In this document: one piece after another, positions 4,868 through 6,086 of the stretch
Numbering within the stretch: the stretch's first letter is position 1
How the letters are laid out: each line of letters opens with the position of its first letter
Assembly (NCBI GenBank): GCA_025996695.1
Contig: BNTP01000135.1
Span: 1-6,086, forward strand
Reading direction: 5' to 3'
Length of the DNA: 6,086 nt
Origin: Bacteroidia bacterium
GTDB lineage: Bacteria > Bacteroidota > Bacteroidia > Bacteroidales > Azobacteroidaceae
Program-made: the position numbers and the translations under genes
Notes under the pieces: generated by a model
The model's database searches: none
What the model was told of the DNA's origin: nothing
The model's input: the letters and a program-made list of their open reading frames with translations, nothing else

Positions 4868-6086
4868 ATGTTTGAAAATTTAAGTGATAGATTAGAACGC
4901 TCGTTTAAGCTGCTTAAAGGTGAAGGCAAAATCACCGAGATTAATGTAGCAGAAACCCTGAAAGATGTTCGTAAGGCCCTTTTGGATGCCGACGTGAACT
5001 ATAAAGTCGCGAAAACGTTCACCGACACCGTTAGAGAAAAAGCACTTGGACAAAACGTGCTGAAAGTCATCAGGCCGAGCGAACTCATGGTGAAAATTGT
5101 CCATGACGAACTCGCAGTCCTGATGGGCGGCGAAACAGCTGAACTCAATCTCAAAAATAGTCCAACCATCATTTTGATGTCCGGTTTGCAAGGTTCCGGA
5201 AAGACCACTTTTTCCGGTAAGCTCGCCAAAATGCTCAAGGACAAGAAGAACAAAAAGCCGCTGCTCGTGGCAGACGACATCTATCGTCCGGCCGCTATTG
5301 AACAGTTACGCGTGCTTGGCGAACAAATTGGCGTGCCTGTGTATGCCGAAGAAGGCAACAAAAATCCGGTTGAAATTGCCCAAAACGCCATCAAACAGGC
5401 GAAACAAAACGGTAACGACATCATCATCATTGACACCGCCGGACGCTTAGCCGTTGACGAACAGATGATGACCGAAATAGCAGCCATCAAAAAGGCAGTC
5501 AATCCCCACGAAATCCTCTTTGTGGTGGATTCGATGACCGGTCAGGACGCTGTGAACACCGCCAAAGAATTTAACGACCGTCTTGATTTTACCGGCGTCG
5601 TGCTTACCAAATTGGACGGCGACACCCGCGGTGGTGCCGCCTTGTCGATTCGCACAGTGGTTGACAAGCCGATTAAATTTGTCGGAACAGGCGAAAAAAT
5701 GGAGGCGATAGATCCATTCCATCCGGTTCGCATGGCTGACCGCATCTTGGGGATGGGCGACATCGTGTCATTGGTCGAAAAAGCCCAAGAACAATTCGAT
5801 GAAGAAGAAGCTCGCCGATTGAGTAAAAAAATCGCAAAAAATCAGTTCGATTTCAATGATTTTCTCACTCAAATCAACCAAATCAAGAAAATGGGGAACA
5901 TGAAAGACCTCGTTTCTATGATTCCGGGAATTGGCAAAGCCATGAAAGATGTAGACATCAAAGAAGACGCATTCAAACCGGCAGAAGCCATCATCTACTC
6001 CATGACACCCGAAGAACGTGCGCATCCCGAAATCCTGAACGGCAACCGAAAAGCACGTATCGCCAAAGGAAGTGGCACCAACATGG
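4868..6086 (+). CDS. ffh: Signal recognition particle protein Ffh (3' end cut by window)
   Basis: Ffh is the GTPase of the signal recognition particle. It binds SRP RNA and the signal sequences of nascent membrane proteins, and docks on FtsY at the membrane. The first 406 residues are visible. The N domain (about 1-95) has 'ALLDADVN' (37-44). The G domain contains the P-loop GLQGSGKT (106-113), 'DIYRPAA' (137-143), 'DTAGR' (189-193), 'TKLDGDTRGG' (247-256) and 'GTGEK' (273-277). The M domain (from about 325) includes 'SMIPGIGK' (350-357), 'EAIIYSMTPEER' (373-384) and the start of the SRP RNA-binding helix-turn-helix, 'RIAKGSGT' (397-404). The frame is open to the right edge, so about 30-45 C-terminal residues probably lie outside. 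The ATG at 4868 gives the standard N-terminus 'MFENLSDRLE' and follows a strong promoter. It is transcribed separately from the small-gene operon, as far as the sequence shows. Confidence 0.97.
   Translation, partial: MFENLSDRLERSFKLLKGEGKITEINVAETLKDVRKALLDADVNYKVAKTFTDTVREKALGQNVLKVIRPSELMVKIVHDELAVLMGGETAELNLKNSPTIILMSGLQGSGKTTFSGKLAKMLKDKKNKKPLLVADDIYRPAAIEQLRVLGEQIGVPVYAEEGNKNPVEIAQNAIKQAKQNGNDIIIIDTAGRLAVDEQMMTEIAAIKKAVNPHEILFVVDSMTGQDAVNTAKEFNDRLDFTGVVLTKLDGDTRGGAALSIRTVVDKPIKFVGTGEKMEAIDPFHPVRMADRILGMGDIVSLVEKAQEQFDEEEARRLSKKIAKNQFDFNDFLTQINQIKKMGNMKDLVSMIPGIGKAMKDVDIKEDAFKPAEAIIYSMTPEERAHPEILNGNRKARIAKGSGTNM

Overview
The window looks like a chromosomal piece of a Bacteroidota genome, most likely the order Bacteroidales. 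Four things point there: a fimbrillin-type (Mfa-like) lipoprotein, GMP synthase and Ffh sequences close to Bacteroides-type versions, start sites with A-rich leaders and no clear Shine-Dalgarno, and -7 boxes that match the Bacteroidetes sigma consensus TAnnTTTG upstream of guaA, the small-gene operon and ffh. No genus can be named from the sequence alone.

Layout, left to right. Bases 1-65 hold two copies of a 14-bp direct repeat and an A-rich leader. Bases 66-1787 (+) encode a 573-residue secreted lipoprotein with an Mfa/fimbrillin-like region followed by a C-terminal FISUMP-type domain. A strong inverted repeat (1814-1870) lies between this gene and the convergent guaA (1895-3442, -), a complete glutamine-hydrolysing GMP synthase. 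A short AT-rich divergent region (3443-3563) carries back-to-back -7 boxes. It leads into a tight three-gene operon (3564-4559, +): a YtxH-like protein with a glycine-zipper membrane anchor, a two-TM protein of the holin-X/YqjE type, and an unrecognised 119-residue protein. A 308-bp gap (4560-4867) contains a REP/MITE-like palindromic element, a weak hairpin and a good ffh promoter. From 4868 to the right edge runs ffh (+), the SRP GTPase, which is cut by the window after residue 406.

guaA (purine synthesis) and ffh (co-translational membrane targeting) are housekeeping genes with no obvious link to their neighbours. The most interesting part is the small membrane-protein operon. Its gene order and topologies resemble the enterobacterial yqjD-yqjE-yqjK set (small membrane-anchored helical protein, holin-X-family protein, small basic-ended protein), although the first protein is anchored at the opposite end. 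This suggests a cell-envelope or stress-related membrane complex rather than a phage lysis cassette. There is no CRISPR array, transposase, tRNA, rRNA or phage structural gene in the window.
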